Below, in pieces: positions 45,389-54,999 of a stretch of 64,000 bases of DNA (positions are counted from its first letter, which is position 1; each line of letters opens with the position of its first letter). Source of the DNA: Algiphilus aromaticivorans DG1253 (GTDB lineage Bacteria; Pseudomonadota; Gammaproteobacteria; Nevskiales; Nevskiaceae); assembly GCF_000733765.1 (NCBI RefSeq), contig NZ_JPOG01000001.1, positions 2,728,001 through 2,792,000 of the forward strand, written 5' to 3'. Below the pieces are notes generated by a model, which did not search any database, was not told the DNA's origin, and was given only the letters and a program-made list of their open reading frames with translations. Position numbers and translations under genes: made by a program.

Positions 45389-45392
<4 letters not shown>
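44175..45392 (+). CDS. coaBC: Bifunctional PPC decarboxylase / phosphopantothenate--cysteine ligase
   Basis: A 405-residue CoA biosynthesis enzyme. CoaC half (about 1-190): FMN-binding [20 protein letters not shown], catalytic His in [17 protein letters not shown] and CGEIGEGRM. CoaB half: [24 protein letters not shown] and the KIKK loop. Start ATG 44175, 95 bp from radC. Coupled to dut by an ATGA overlap. Confidence 0.96.
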
Positions 45393-46692
<1,300 letters not shown>

Positions 46693-46694
46693 GC

Positions 46695-46833
46695 GGGTGC
46701 TCACAAAACTACTGCGCTCGGCACCTTGGCTCTGTCCGGTGCTCAAGATGCTCATGTATTGATCAATACACCGCGCGCTCTGCGCTCCGGGCAAAGCCAA
46801 TCTGCCTTCGCTCGCTACGTTTTGTGGGCACCC
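46695..46833. repeat. 139-bp imperfect palindrome (long hairpin)
   Basis: Outer arms 46695-46709 and 46819-46833 pair over 15 bases with one G-T wobble (GGGTGCTCACAAAAC with its complement). TTGGCT/AGCCAA pair inside at 46726-46731 and 46795-46800, and the centre is a perfect 16-bp palindrome, TGTATTGATCAATACA (46755-46770). It fills the gap between convergent argB and the DUF6607 gene and may act as a bidirectional terminator or be a small mobile element. Confidence 0.8.
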
Positions 46834-46848
46834 TTAAGGGGAGCAGCT

Positions 46849-47985
46849 TCAGTAGCCGGCCCCCTTCTCGGGGCCGTCGGCCAGATAGCCGTCGACCGTC
46901 TCGCGCACGAAGGCGGCGTCGGCCTCGGCCTCGAATTCGCGTTCCCCGTCAGCGATGGCCTGCGCGCGCCGGAACAACGGCCGGAACAGCCCGGCCTGAT
47001 CGACGCGCGACTTGAGGTGAATGCGCCCGCGCTCGGCGAGCAGCTCATCCCAGTAGCCACGCACCAGCTTCCAGAATTCCGCGGTGGCCTGCCAGTAGGC
47101 GTCACCGTCGGAAAAGTCATAGTCGGTGATGCGCTCGTAGCGCGCGATGCCGTATTCCCTTGCCACGCGTTTCTCGATCTCGCCCAGCGCACCGACCACG
47201 ACCTTCTCGTTGTGCTCCTCCTGCACCCAGCCGGTGGGCAGCACGACGTGCCGATTGGTGCCCACCAGCGCGTCGTAGTCGTCGCGTACCGAATACTCGC
47301 GCCGCGGCAGCGGCCGCCAGGTTTCGTCGCCCTTCCACGCCGAGAATTCCGGCTCGTGACGCCAGCGCCCCCAGGCCGCGTAGCGCGGCGAGTCGTCGAC
47401 CTGCCAGACGGTCTGCAGCCAGCGACCCTCGCGCGCATCCTTGTCGACGGTCTCCCGCCGCCAGGTGTTGGCGCCGCGGTAAACGTGTGCGGCCTCGGCC
47501 TCGTAGCGCCAATCCTGACGCCAGTGCTTCTGCACGAAGGGTCCCTGCAGCTCGCCGTCGTCGTCGACGAAGGACATGACGAGGATGTGCTGCAGGGCGA
47601 TATGCTCACCCTCGTCGGCGACTACGTAGACGTGCTCGGTGGCCCAGCTCTGGTAGGGCGCGGGCGGCTCGTAGCCGGCCTGATAGCCCACCACCTCCAG
47701 GAAATCGAAGCTGACGCGGTAGGGACCCGCCATGGCCAGAATGGCGCGCCGGTCGCGCTCGAAGGCCGACAGGTCCTCGGCCTGCAGGCGCCGGAAGTCG
47801 GCACTCGGCTCCTGCAGCAGATCGACCGGCGGCCCCTTCGTGCTGCCACCGCGCGGCTGCATGGCGTCATCCGCCTCGAAGGGCCAGGAGAAGGTGTAGC
47901 GGCCTCCGATTTCTCCACCGCTCGCATGTAGAACGAAGGTGGGCAGAAGGAGGGCAAACAGAGCCAGGCTGAACTTCGACTTCAT
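46849..47985 (-). CDS. DUF6607-type secreted protein
   Basis: A 378-residue protein with a Sec signal peptide (about 1-23). Conserved-looking segments HWRQDWRYE, VWQVDDSPRYAAWGRW, PLPRREYSVRDDYD and GWVQEEHNEKV match my recollection of DUF6607. Function unknown. A GGGAG ribosome site precedes ATG 47985. A Fur-like word about 140 bp upstream hints at iron regulation, shared with the divergent cytochrome b561 gene. Confidence 0.8.
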   Translation of the reverse strand: MKSKFSLALFALLLPTFVLHASGGEIGGRYTFSWPFEADDAMQPRGGSTKGPPVDLLQEPSADFRRLQAEDLSAFERDRRAILAMAGPYRVSFDFLEVVGYQAGYEPPAPYQSWATEHVYVVADEGEHIALQHILVMSFVDDDGELQGPFVQKHWRQDWRYEAEAAHVYRGANTWRRETVDKDAREGRWLQTVWQVDDSPRYAAWGRWRHEPEFSAWKGDETWRPLPRREYSVRDDYDALVGTNRHVVLPTGWVQEEHNEKVVVGALGEIEKRVAREYGIARYERITDYDFSDGDAYWQATAEFWKLVRGYWDELLAERGRIHLKSRVDQAGLFRPLFRRAQAIADGEREFEAEADAAFVRETVDGYLADGPEKGAGY

Positions 47986-48120
47986 GGACGATCACTCCCG
48001 GTGGAGGAAAGAGTGCATGGCATCGCGGTGACCTTCGCTTCCGGCACACCACCATCGACGCCAGGGCACTCGGTCAGGAGAAGGCAATCGCAACGCAGCG
48101 ACACGATCCTGATCCTATCA

Positions 48121-48139
48121 GTAATGCGTCTCATTAACT
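48121..48139. promoter_or_regulatory. Fur-like dyad between DUF6607 and cytochrome b561 genes
   Basis: AATGCGTCTCATT at 48123-48135 contains the inverted AATG/CATT words typical of Fur operators (minus strand AATGAGACGCATTA). It lies between two divergent genes. Weak by itself. Confidence 0.35.
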
Positions 48140-48221
48140 AACATCCATCCTCTCTCTAACCTGCACCCCTCAACCCGCGCGAGTACCCTGTCAGCAACTG
48201 AAGCAGGGGCGCTGACCGGTC

Positions 48222-48743
48222 ATGGATACACCAGCTCGCTACTCGGGACTTTCGATTCTCAATCACTGGATCGCGGCGATCCTCACCTTCATCATGCTCA
48301 CCCTGGGACTGATGGCGGATAAGGCGCCAACAGATGCCATAGAGAACTACGTGATGGAGGTCCACATCGCGCTCGGCTTCTTCGTCCTGATCGTGGTGCT
48401 CTGGCGGGTGGGTTTCCGGATACTGCAGGGTTTTCCGCCAAAACCCGAGGCAGGCGTGCTTGAGCGGCGCGTGGGCGGCCTGGTCCACCGGCTACTGCTG
48501 ATAGCGATACTCGTGCAGGTCGTATCCGGACCGCTCTACCTGTTCACCGAAGGCGAGGGAATGGACGTATTCGGCTGGTTCCAGTTCTACATCCCGCTGA
48601 GCAGTCTCTCGGCGATCCACGAGCCGGTCGAGGAAATTCACAAGATCACGGGCAACTGGATACTGCCGGCCCTGATCGGCATCCATTTCGTGGGCGCCCT
48701 CCACCACTACTTGGTCCGCCGGGGTAGCGCCACGGTTACCTGA
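48222..48743 (+). CDS. Cytochrome b561 family protein
   Basis: A 173-residue, four-helix dihaem b membrane protein. Candidate haem ligands: His in ILNHWIAA, EVHIALGF, AIHEPVEEIHKITGN and GIHFVGALHHYL. It oxidises quinol or carries electrons across the inner membrane; physiological partner unknown. ATG 48222 with AGGGGC weakly upstream. The 236-bp gap upstream contains a Fur-like word and nothing else seen. Confidence 0.92.
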   Translation: MDTPARYSGLSILNHWIAAILTFIMLTLGLMADKAPTDAIENYVMEVHIALGFFVLIVVLWRVGFRILQGFPPKPEAGVLERRVGGLVHRLLLIAILVQVVSGPLYLFTEGEGMDVFGWFQFYIPLSSLSAIHEPVEEIHKITGNWILPALIGIHFVGALHHYLVRRGSATVT

Positions 48744-48851
48744 GCCGAAGCCGAAGAAACGCCGCAGCAAGTGTACGGCAGTGATTTCCCTGTGATCTGA
48801 ATCCAGAGAAGACTTGCGGTCGCTGCCTGATTGACAGCGCGCTGGAAAACG

Positions 48852-49523
48852 CTAGCCCTGCGGTAGCACGTAGAACAGCACGGCGAAGTAGTGCAGCACG
48901 CTGCCGGCGAGCACGAAGAGATGCCAGATGGCGTGGTGATAGCGCAGGCTCTCCATGGCGTAGAACACCACGCCGCCGGTATAGGCGAGCCCGCCGCCGA
49001 CCAGCAGCCAGAGACCGGCAGGCGGCAGCGCTTCCAGCAGCGGTACGGCCGCAACCACGCCGCACCAACCCATGGCGATATAGATCAGCAGGGACAGCTT
49101 CTCGAAGCGGCCTGTGGTGAACAGCTTGAAGCCCACCCCGAGCGCAGCCAGGCTCCAGACGGTCGCGAACAGGGACCAGCCCCAGGGACCGGCCAGCGTA
49201 ATCAGCGTGAAGGGGGTATAGGTGCCGGCGATCAGCAGATAGATCGAGGCGTGGTCGATCACGCGCAGCACCGATTTCGTCGCCGGCAACGGGATGCTGT
49301 GATAAAGCGTGCTTGCGGTGTAGAGCAGGATCAGCGTGCCGCCGAAGACGGCGCTGGCGACGATGTCCACTGTGCCGCCATTCAGCGCCGCGAAGGCGAC
49401 CAGCACGCAGAGCCCGACGATGGAAGCCAGCACGCCCAGGCCATGCGTGACGCTGTGCGCGATCTCCTCGCCGAGGCTGTAGAGATTGCCCGCCGGGCCG
49501 GATTCCTCGGGAGGTTTCGTCAT
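48852..49523 (-). CDS. Hemolysin III / PAQR-family membrane protein
   Basis: A 223-residue, seven-helix membrane protein with family motifs EEIAHSVTHGLG, ASTLYHSIP, IDHASIYLLIAGTYTPF and the C-terminal HHAIWHLFVLAGSVLHYFAV; the conserved His and Ser/Asp residues form the PAQR metal site. Haemolytic activity was reported for one Bacillus member; the general role is probably lipid hydrolase or membrane homeostasis. ATG 49523 is favoured. Confidence 0.92.
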   Translation of the reverse strand: MTKPPEESGPAGNLYSLGEEIAHSVTHGLGVLASIVGLCVLVAFAALNGGTVDIVASAVFGGTLILLYTASTLYHSIPLPATKSVLRVIDHASIYLLIAGTYTPFTLITLAGPWGWSLFATVWSLAALGVGFKLFTTGRFEKLSLLIYIAMGWCGVVAAVPLLEALPPAGLWLLVGGGLAYTGGVVFYAMESLRYHHAIWHLFVLAGSVLHYFAVLFYVLPQG

Positions 49524-49563
49524 GGCCTCATATCTTGCACGAGGCATGCCCAGGCTGTGGCCC

Positions 49564-50214
49564 TCAAGCGGTCGCCGTGCCGTAGCGCGCCTGGTAGTCG
49601 CGCATCGCCGTCAGCGCCTCGGGCGCGATGCCGGCGTCGGCCAGATGCGTCATGACCTCGGCGACGGTCACCAGCGGCACGACGCGCAGGCCGAGTTCGG
49701 CTTCGGCCTCTTCCACCGCCGAGGCCACGCCGGCGCCGCGCTCCTGCCGGTCGAGGGCGATCATCGCCGCCACCGGCTCGGCACCGGCCTCGCGCAGCAG
49801 CGCCACCGACTGGCGCAACGCCGTGCCGGCGGTGAGCACGTCGTCGACGATGACGACGCGCTTGCCAGCCGGATCGGCACCCACCAGGGTGCCGCCTTCA
49901 CCGTGATCCTTGGCTTCTTTGCGGTTGTAGGCATAGCCGAGATCGAGCCCCTGCCCGGCCAGCGCGGTGGCCATGGTCGCGGCCAGCGGGATGCCCTTGT
50001 AGGCCGGGCCAAAGAGCAGGTCAGCGTCCAGACCGGCGTCACGGTAGGCCGCGGCATAGGCCTCAGCCAGCCGCGCCATGGCGCCGCCACCGGCAATGGC
50101 GCCGATGTTGAAGAAATAGGGGCTGCTGCGACCGGATTTGAGCGCGAATTCGCCGAAGCGAAGCACGCCGGCATCCAGCGCCAGACGGATGAAATCGATC
50201 TGATAGGGCTTCAT
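49564..50214 (-). CDS. pyrE: Orotate phosphoribosyltransferase
   Basis: A 216-residue enzyme converting orotate and PRPP to OMP. Motifs: FALKSGRSSPYFFNIG, FGPAYKGIPLA, YNRKEAKDHGEGG and the PRPP loop VVIVDDVLTAGTA. ATG 50214. Divergent from xth, the usual gammaproteobacterial neighbour of pyrE. Confidence 0.97.
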   Translation of the reverse strand: MKPYQIDFIRLALDAGVLRFGEFALKSGRSSPYFFNIGAIAGGGAMARLAEAYAAAYRDAGLDADLLFGPAYKGIPLAATMATALAGQGLDLGYAYNRKEAKDHGEGGTLVGADPAGKRVVIVDDVLTAGTALRQSVALLREAGAEPVAAMIALDRQERGAGVASAVEEAEAELGLRVVPLVTVAEVMTHLADAGIAPEALTAMRDYQARYGTATA

Positions 50215-50275
50215 GAGGCCGTCGTCGCAAGAGAGTGGCTACACTGCCGGGCCGCCATTGTCGCGAAAAAGCTCC

Positions 50276-51070
50276 GTGCGCATCGTCACTCTCAACTGCA
50301 ACGGCCTGCGCGCTGCCGCGCGCAAGGGATTCTTCGACTGGCTACCGGCCTCGGGTGCCGACGTCGTCTGCCTGCAGGAAACGCGCATCACGCGCGAGCA
50401 GCTCGACGCGCATCCGGATGCCCATCCGGACGGCTGGCGTGTGCTTCTCAATCCGGCCAGCCGGCCCGGCTACAGCGGCGTCGGCTTCTACCTCGCGCGC
50501 GAGCCCGACGCGATCTTCGATCAGCTCGGTGACGCCACCTTCGACGACGAGGGCCGCTATCTGGAGGCGCGCTACGGCAATCTCTCGGTGGTGAGCATGT
50601 ACCTGCCCTCCGGCTCGGCGAAGTCCGAGCGCCAGGACGAGAAGATTCGCATCCTCGAATGGCTCACACCCATCCTGCGCGAGTGGCACGCCTCCGGACG
50701 CGAGTACATCGTCTGCGGCGACGTCAATATCGCGCATACCGAGCGCGACCTGAAGAACTGGCGCGGCAACCGCAAGAATTCGGGCTTCCTGCCGGAAGAG
50801 CGCGCCTGGCTCGACACCGTCTTCGACGAGCTGGGCTGGGTCGACACCTTCCGCTCCCTGCACCCGGAGGCCGAAGGCGAGGCCTACACCTGGTGGTCGC
50901 AGCGCGGTCAGGCCCGCGCCAAGAACGTGGGCTGGCGTATCGACTACCAAATCGCCACTCCCGGCGTGGCAAAGACGCTACAGGCCATGCATGTGCATAC
51001 CGCCGACAACCTCTCCGACCATGCGCCGCTGATCGCCGACTACGACTGGCCGCCGGAGCCAGCGACTTGA
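50276..51070 (+). CDS. xth: Exodeoxyribonuclease III (AP endonuclease)
   Basis: A 264-residue endonuclease/exonuclease/phosphatase-fold enzyme for abasic-site repair. Motifs: TLNCNGLRAAARKG, CLQETR, YLPSGSA, CGDVNIAHTERDLKNW, GWRIDYQIATP and LSDHAPLIADYDW. The start is GTG 50276, giving the canonical MRIVTLNCNG. Its stop overlaps the TTG start of the following transporter gene. Confidence 0.94.
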   Translation: MRIVTLNCNGLRAAARKGFFDWLPASGADVVCLQETRITREQLDAHPDAHPDGWRVLLNPASRPGYSGVGFYLAREPDAIFDQLGDATFDDEGRYLEARYGNLSVVSMYLPSGSAKSERQDEKIRILEWLTPILREWHASGREYIVCGDVNIAHTERDLKNWRGNRKNSGFLPEERAWLDTVFDELGWVDTFRSLHPEAEGEAYTWWSQRGQARAKNVGWRIDYQIATPGVAKTLQAMHVHTADNLSDHAPLIADYDWPPEPAT

Positions 51071-52434
51071 GCGAAAGCGGCGCGCCGCATCGCGGCTGGC
51101 GCGCGGCGCTGGGTGTCTACGCGCACCCGCGCGTGGCGACGATGACGCTGCTCGGCTTCTCGGCCGGACTACCGCTGCTGCTGGTGGGCGGCACCTTCTC
51201 GGCCTGGCTGTCGGATCTGGGCGTCGCCCGCACGGCCATCGGCTTCCTGTCCTGGGTGGGGCTGGCGCACAGCCTGAAGATCTTCTGGGCGCCGCTGGTT
51301 GACCGCCTGTCGATCCCGCTGCTGACACGCTGGCTCGGCAAGCGCCGCGCCTGGATGCTGGCCGCGCAGCTGACCATCGCCGGCGCGCTGCTGGGCATCA
51401 GCCTCACCGATCCCACCGAGGCATTGGGCTGGGTGGCGGCCTGGGCCGTGCTCGCGGCCTTCGCTTCGGCCTCGCAGGATGTGGCGGTAGACGCCTACCG
51501 CATCGAGGCCGTCGGCGACGATCTGCAGGGCGCGATGGCAGCGACTTACGTCTTCGGCTATCGCGTGGCGTTACTCGCCGCCGGCGCGGGCGCGCTGCAT
51601 CTGGCCGATATCGGCAGCTGGTCGGGAGCTTACGCTGGCATGGCGGTGCTGACGCTGGTCGGAATCGTCACCACGCTGGCCGTGCGTGAGCCGAAGGTCG
51701 CGCGAGACAGCGGCACCGAGGAAACGGAATCGCGCGTGCTCGCCTTCCTGGAGACGACGCGCAGCCGCGGCGCCTGGCGCGACCTGCAGGCGTGGTTCAT
51801 CGGCGCGGTGGTCTGCCCCTTCGCCGAGTTCTTCACGCGCTGGCGCTGGCAGGCCGTTCTGCTGCTGCTGCTCATCGGCACTTTCCGCATCAGCGACATC
51901 TTCATGGGGGTGATGGCCAATCCCTTCTATCTGGAGCTGGGTTTCTCCAAGAGCGAGATCGCCAACGTCGCTGCCGCCTTCGGGCTGGCGGTGACGCTGG
52001 CCGGCGCCGCCGTCGGCGGGCTGCTGGTGGCACGCTTCGGCATTCCGCGCATGCTGGTGGCCACGGCGCTGTTGGCGCCGATCACGAACCTCGTCTTCGT
52101 CTGGCTGGCGGGCCTGGGCGCCGAGATCTACGGGCTGGTAGCGGCCATCGTCGCCGACAATCTTTCCGGCGGCATGGCGATCGCGGTCTTCATCGCCTTC
52201 CTGTCCTCGCTGACGCGCGCCGGTTATACGGCCACGCAGTACGCGCTGTTCAGCTCGCTGATGACCCTGCCCGGCCAGTTCGCCGGCGGCTTCTCGGGTT
52301 GGCTGGTGGACATCATCGGCTACGCCGGCATGTTCCTGACCTCGGCCGCGCTGGGCATCCCGGCCATCCTGCTGGCGCTGTGGTACTGGCGCGTCACGCT
52401 GACGGCTAAAGCCACGGATGAAGGCGCGCTTTAG
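51067..52434 (+). CDS. ampG: AmpG-like muropeptide permease (MFS)
   Basis: About 455 residues with 12-14 helices. AmpG features: GFSAGLPLLLVGGTFSAWLSDLGV, GLAHSLKIFWAPLVDRLSIP, ASQDVAVDAYRIE and SGGMAIAVFIAFLSSLTRAGYTATQYALFSSL. It imports GlcNAc-anhydromuropeptides for peptidoglycan recycling. The start is TTG 51067, overlapping the xth stop; the next ATG at 51142 would remove part of helix 1. The stop codon lies inside a repeat element. Confidence 0.9.
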   Translation: MSESGAPHRGWRAALGVYAHPRVATMTLLGFSAGLPLLLVGGTFSAWLSDLGVARTAIGFLSWVGLAHSLKIFWAPLVDRLSIPLLTRWLGKRRAWMLAAQLTIAGALLGISLTDPTEALGWVAAWAVLAAFASASQDVAVDAYRIEAVGDDLQGAMAATYVFGYRVALLAAGAGALHLADIGSWSGAYAGMAVLTLVGIVTTLAVREPKVARDSGTEETESRVLAFLETTRSRGAWRDLQAWFIGAVVCPFAEFFTRWRWQAVLLLLLIGTFRISDIFMGVMANPFYLELGFSKSEIANVAAAFGLAVTLAGAAVGGLLVARFGIPRMLVATALLAPITNLVFVWLAGLGAEIYGLVAAIVADNLSGGMAIAVFIAFLSSLTRAGYTATQYALFSSLMTLPGQFAGGFSGWLVDIIGYAGMFLTSAALGIPAILLALWYWRVTLTAKATDEGAL

Positions 52435-52539
52435 CCACAGATTGCACAGATTCTCAAGATGGCTGTCTGTATGGCGGCGAGGAAATCGCCGCCTACAGAG
52501 CCCCTTAATAATCAGTACCCATCTGTGTAATCTGTGGCT
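52433..52539. repeat. 107-bp inverted-repeat element with inner hairpin
   Basis: Left end AGCCACAGATTGCACAGAT (52433-52451) is repeated inverted at 52521-52539 with one mismatch. Inside lies a second stem (52467-52480 with 52486-52498) with CTGTA and GGCGGCGA arms. Ends of this CACAGATT type are common in extragenic repeats of gammaproteobacteria. The left end overlaps the ampG stop codon. Confidence 0.85.
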
Positions 52540-52567
52540 CTAAAAGCGCCGCGTTACTTTGCAACGC

Positions 52568-52870
52568 TCAGTGGATGTTCTGATCCAGGCGATCGAGCGG
52601 GCTGTCCCAGCGACCGGCGCGCGGCACGTCGGCGACGCCGTCATCGACGTCCTCGCGCGTGCACCCCATGGCGTTGGTCCAGTCCTCGGGCGGCGCGATG
52701 GGCTGTGCTCGCAGCTCCATCCAAGCGTCGAAGTCGAATTCCTCCAACTCGCCGTCGAAGTGCTGGATCAGGACGACCTCGTTATCGACGTCGATACCGA
52801 TGACCTCGATCGGGCCATGGCCCATGTCGTACCAGTGCCCGATTTCCAGCTCACGCATCCAGTCGGCCAT
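52568..52870 (-). CDS. DUF6763-like small acidic protein
   Basis: A 100-residue, strongly acidic protein: WMRELEIGHWYDMGHGPIEVIGIDVDNEVVLIQHFDGELEEFDFDAW, then APPEDW. The shape resembles the gammaproteobacterial DUF6763 family; I assign it from memory of that pattern. Start ATG 52870 has GGGAGG 5-6 bases upstream. Function unknown. Confidence 0.78.
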   Translation of the reverse strand: MADWMRELEIGHWYDMGHGPIEVIGIDVDNEVVLIQHFDGELEEFDFDAWMELRAQPIAPPEDWTNAMGCTREDVDDGVADVPRAGRWDSPLDRLDQNIH

Positions 52871-53077
52871 GCTTGCCTCCCGTCGGCACCGAGGGCGATG
52901 CCGTTCAAGCTGCATGCTTCCGGTTATAGACCCGGTGCGCTTGGCTGACAAGACGGCCGCCCCCGGCACGCCGACAAGCGGCTGAATCGGCCGGAAATCG
53001 AGCCGAAAAGCCAGAATCCGCTTCAAGCGGATGGGCTTGCGTCCGGTACTGCCAAGCGAAAACGCCTCGAACCCCGC

Positions 53078-54112
53078 TCAGGGACAGGGATTCGGATAGC
53101 GCTGATGAATCGCCTCGATGCCCTTCAGCACCTTGCCGGACAGGCTGACATCGGCGCTGGCGATGTTGGTCCTGAGTTGCTCCATGCTGGTGGCGCCGAT
53201 GATGTTGCTGACCACGAAACCGCGGCTGTTCACATAAGCCAGCGCCATCTGCGCCGGGTCCAGACCGTGGCTCTTCGCCAGCTCGACATAGTCGCGGGTG
53301 GCGGCCTCGGCGATCTCGCCGCTGTAGCGCGAAAAGCGTTCGAAGAGCGTCAGGCGCGCGCCATCGGGCTTCTGCCCGCCGAGGTACTTGCCCGACAGCA
53401 CGCCGAAGGCCAGCGGCGAGTAGGCCAACAGACCGACGTCGCTACGATAGGCGAACTCGGCCAGGCCGATCTCGTAGCTGCGATTGAGCAGGCTGTAGGG
53501 GTTCTGTACCGACACCACCCGCGGCCAGTCGTGGCGCTCGGCCAGGCGCAGATACTCCGCCAACCCCCAGGGCGTCTCGTTGGAGATGCCGACGTAGCGC
53601 ACCTTGCCGGCCTCGACCAGCTCGGCGAGCGCGCCCAGGGTCTCGTCGATCTCGGCGGCGTCCTCGTCGGTGCGGTGCTGATAGCCGAGCTTGCCGAAGA
53701 AATTGGTGGCACGGTCCGGCCAGTGCACCTGGTAGAGATCGATGAAGTCGGTCTGCAAACGTTGCAGGCTGTGCTCGCAGGCCTCGACGATCTGCTGCCG
53801 GGTCAGCCGCGGGCCGCCGCGGATCCAGTCCATGGCGGACTTGCCGGTGACCTTGGACGCCAGCACGACCTCCTCGCGCCGGCCGCTGCGCGCCAGCCAG
53901 TTGCCGACGATGCTTTCGGTGGCGCCCTGCGTCTCGGCTTTAGGGGGCACCGGATACATTTCGGCGACGTCTATGAAGTTGATGCCCTGATCCAGCGCGT
54001 AGTCGATCTGCTCGAAGGCTTCCGCCTCGCCGTTCTGCTCGCCCCAGGTCATGGTGCCGAGGCAGATATGACTGACTTCCAGATCGCTGTGGCCTAGTCG
54101 ACGATATTCCAC
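53078..54112 (-). CDS. tas: Aldo/keto reductase, Tas-like
   Basis: A 344-residue NADPH-dependent TIM-barrel reductase. The whole sequence parallels E. coli Tas (LGTMTWGEQN, GINFIDVAEMYPVPPKAETQG, SLQRLQTDFIDLYQVHWPDRATNFFGKLGY, QNPYSLLNRSYE). The catalytic tetrad Asp, Tyr (AEMYPVP), Lys (ASKVTG) and His (QVHW) is present. GTG 54112 gives MEYRRLGHSDLEVS. It overlaps the end of the phosphoribulokinase gene by 19 bp and ends a run thiSG-trmB-prk-tas. Confidence 0.9.
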   Translation of the reverse strand: MEYRRLGHSDLEVSHICLGTMTWGEQNGEAEAFEQIDYALDQGINFIDVAEMYPVPPKAETQGATESIVGNWLARSGRREEVVLASKVTGKSAMDWIRGGPRLTRQQIVEACEHSLQRLQTDFIDLYQVHWPDRATNFFGKLGYQHRTDEDAAEIDETLGALAELVEAGKVRYVGISNETPWGLAEYLRLAERHDWPRVVSVQNPYSLLNRSYEIGLAEFAYRSDVGLLAYSPLAFGVLSGKYLGGQKPDGARLTLFERFSRYSGEIAEAATRDYVELAKSHGLDPAQMALAYVNSRGFVVSNIIGATSMEQLRTNIASADVSLSGKVLKGIEAIHQRYPNPCP

Positions 54113-54999
54113 GAAGCTGCTCCCAATATGCGGGCGCGCCGGGCGGCCAGCTGCTCGACCGCCGGACGCAGAATGAGCTCGATAGCCAGGGGTTGCTGAG
54201 GCCCCGGCACGACGATGGTATCCGCCCGACTCATGAAGGCGCCGGGAATGCGCGACAGCCAGTCGCTGAAATCGGCGCGCGCGCGTCCCTGCGGCGCGAA
54301 GCGCACCACGATCACGCTCTCCTCGGCGCTGGGGATCTCGGGCGTCATGAAAGGATTGGCGACATCCACCAGCGGCACGCGCTGGAAGTTGATGTCGGTG
54401 CGCGAGAACTGCGGCGAGATGTAGTGCACATAGTCCGGCATGCGCCGGAGGATGGTGCGCGTGACCTCCTCCGGATCGTGGCCGCGCTCGCCGGTGTCGC
54501 GACGGATCTTCTGGATCCATTCCAGGTTGACGATGGGCGCCACGCCGATGAGCAGATCGACGTGCTGGGCAATGTCCAGCTCCTTGGTCACCACGCCACC
54601 GTGCAAACCCTCGTATACCAGCATGTCGGTATCCGGCGGCAGCGGCTCCCACGGCGTGAAGGTGCCCACGGCCTGCCCGGCGCTGATGGCTTCGGAGTCC
54701 GTATGCAGGTAGTGCCGGATCTGGCCGCTGCCGTCGCGGCCGTAGCTCGCGAACAGCGCCTCCAGCTTGTCGAGCAGATTGGCCTGCGGCCCGAAGTGCG
54801 AGAAATTCTCGCCGCGGATGCGCGCGCGCGACACGGCGGCGGCCATCTGATCGCGGTCGTAGGCGTGGAAGGCGTCGCCCTCGACGAAAGCCATGTTGAT
54901 CCCGAGCTGGTGCGACACGCGCTCGAAAGCCTGCGTGAAGGTGCTGGTACCGGCGCCGCTTGAGCCGGTAACAGCGATGACCGGATGGCGCTCAGACAC
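54094..54999 (-). CDS. Phosphoribulokinase (PrkB-type)
   Basis: A 301-residue kinase-fold protein very like E. coli Prk[20 protein letters not shown] (P-loop), FVEGDAFHAYDRDQM, GTFTPWEPLPPDTDMLVYEGLHGGVV, VDLLIGVAPIVNLEWIQKIRRDTGERGHDPEEV. The start is GTG 54999. RuBisCO genes are not in the window, so a Calvin-cycle role cannot be claimed; PrkB-type enzymes occur in heterotrophs with an unclear role. It overlaps trmB by 8 bp. Confidence 0.9.
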   Translation of the reverse strand: MSERHPVIAVTGSSGAGTSTFTQAFERVSHQLGINMAFVEGDAFHAYDRDQMAAAVSRARIRGENFSHFGPQANLLDKLEALFASYGRDGSGQIRHYLHTDSEAISAGQAVGTFTPWEPLPPDTDMLVYEGLHGGVVTKELDIAQHVDLLIGVAPIVNLEWIQKIRRDTGERGHDPEEVTRTILRRMPDYVHYISPQFSRTDINFQRVPLVDVANPFMTPEIPSAEESVIVVRFAPQGRARADFSDWLSRIPGAFMSRADTIVVPGPQQPLAIELILRPAVEQLAARRARILGAASWNIVD

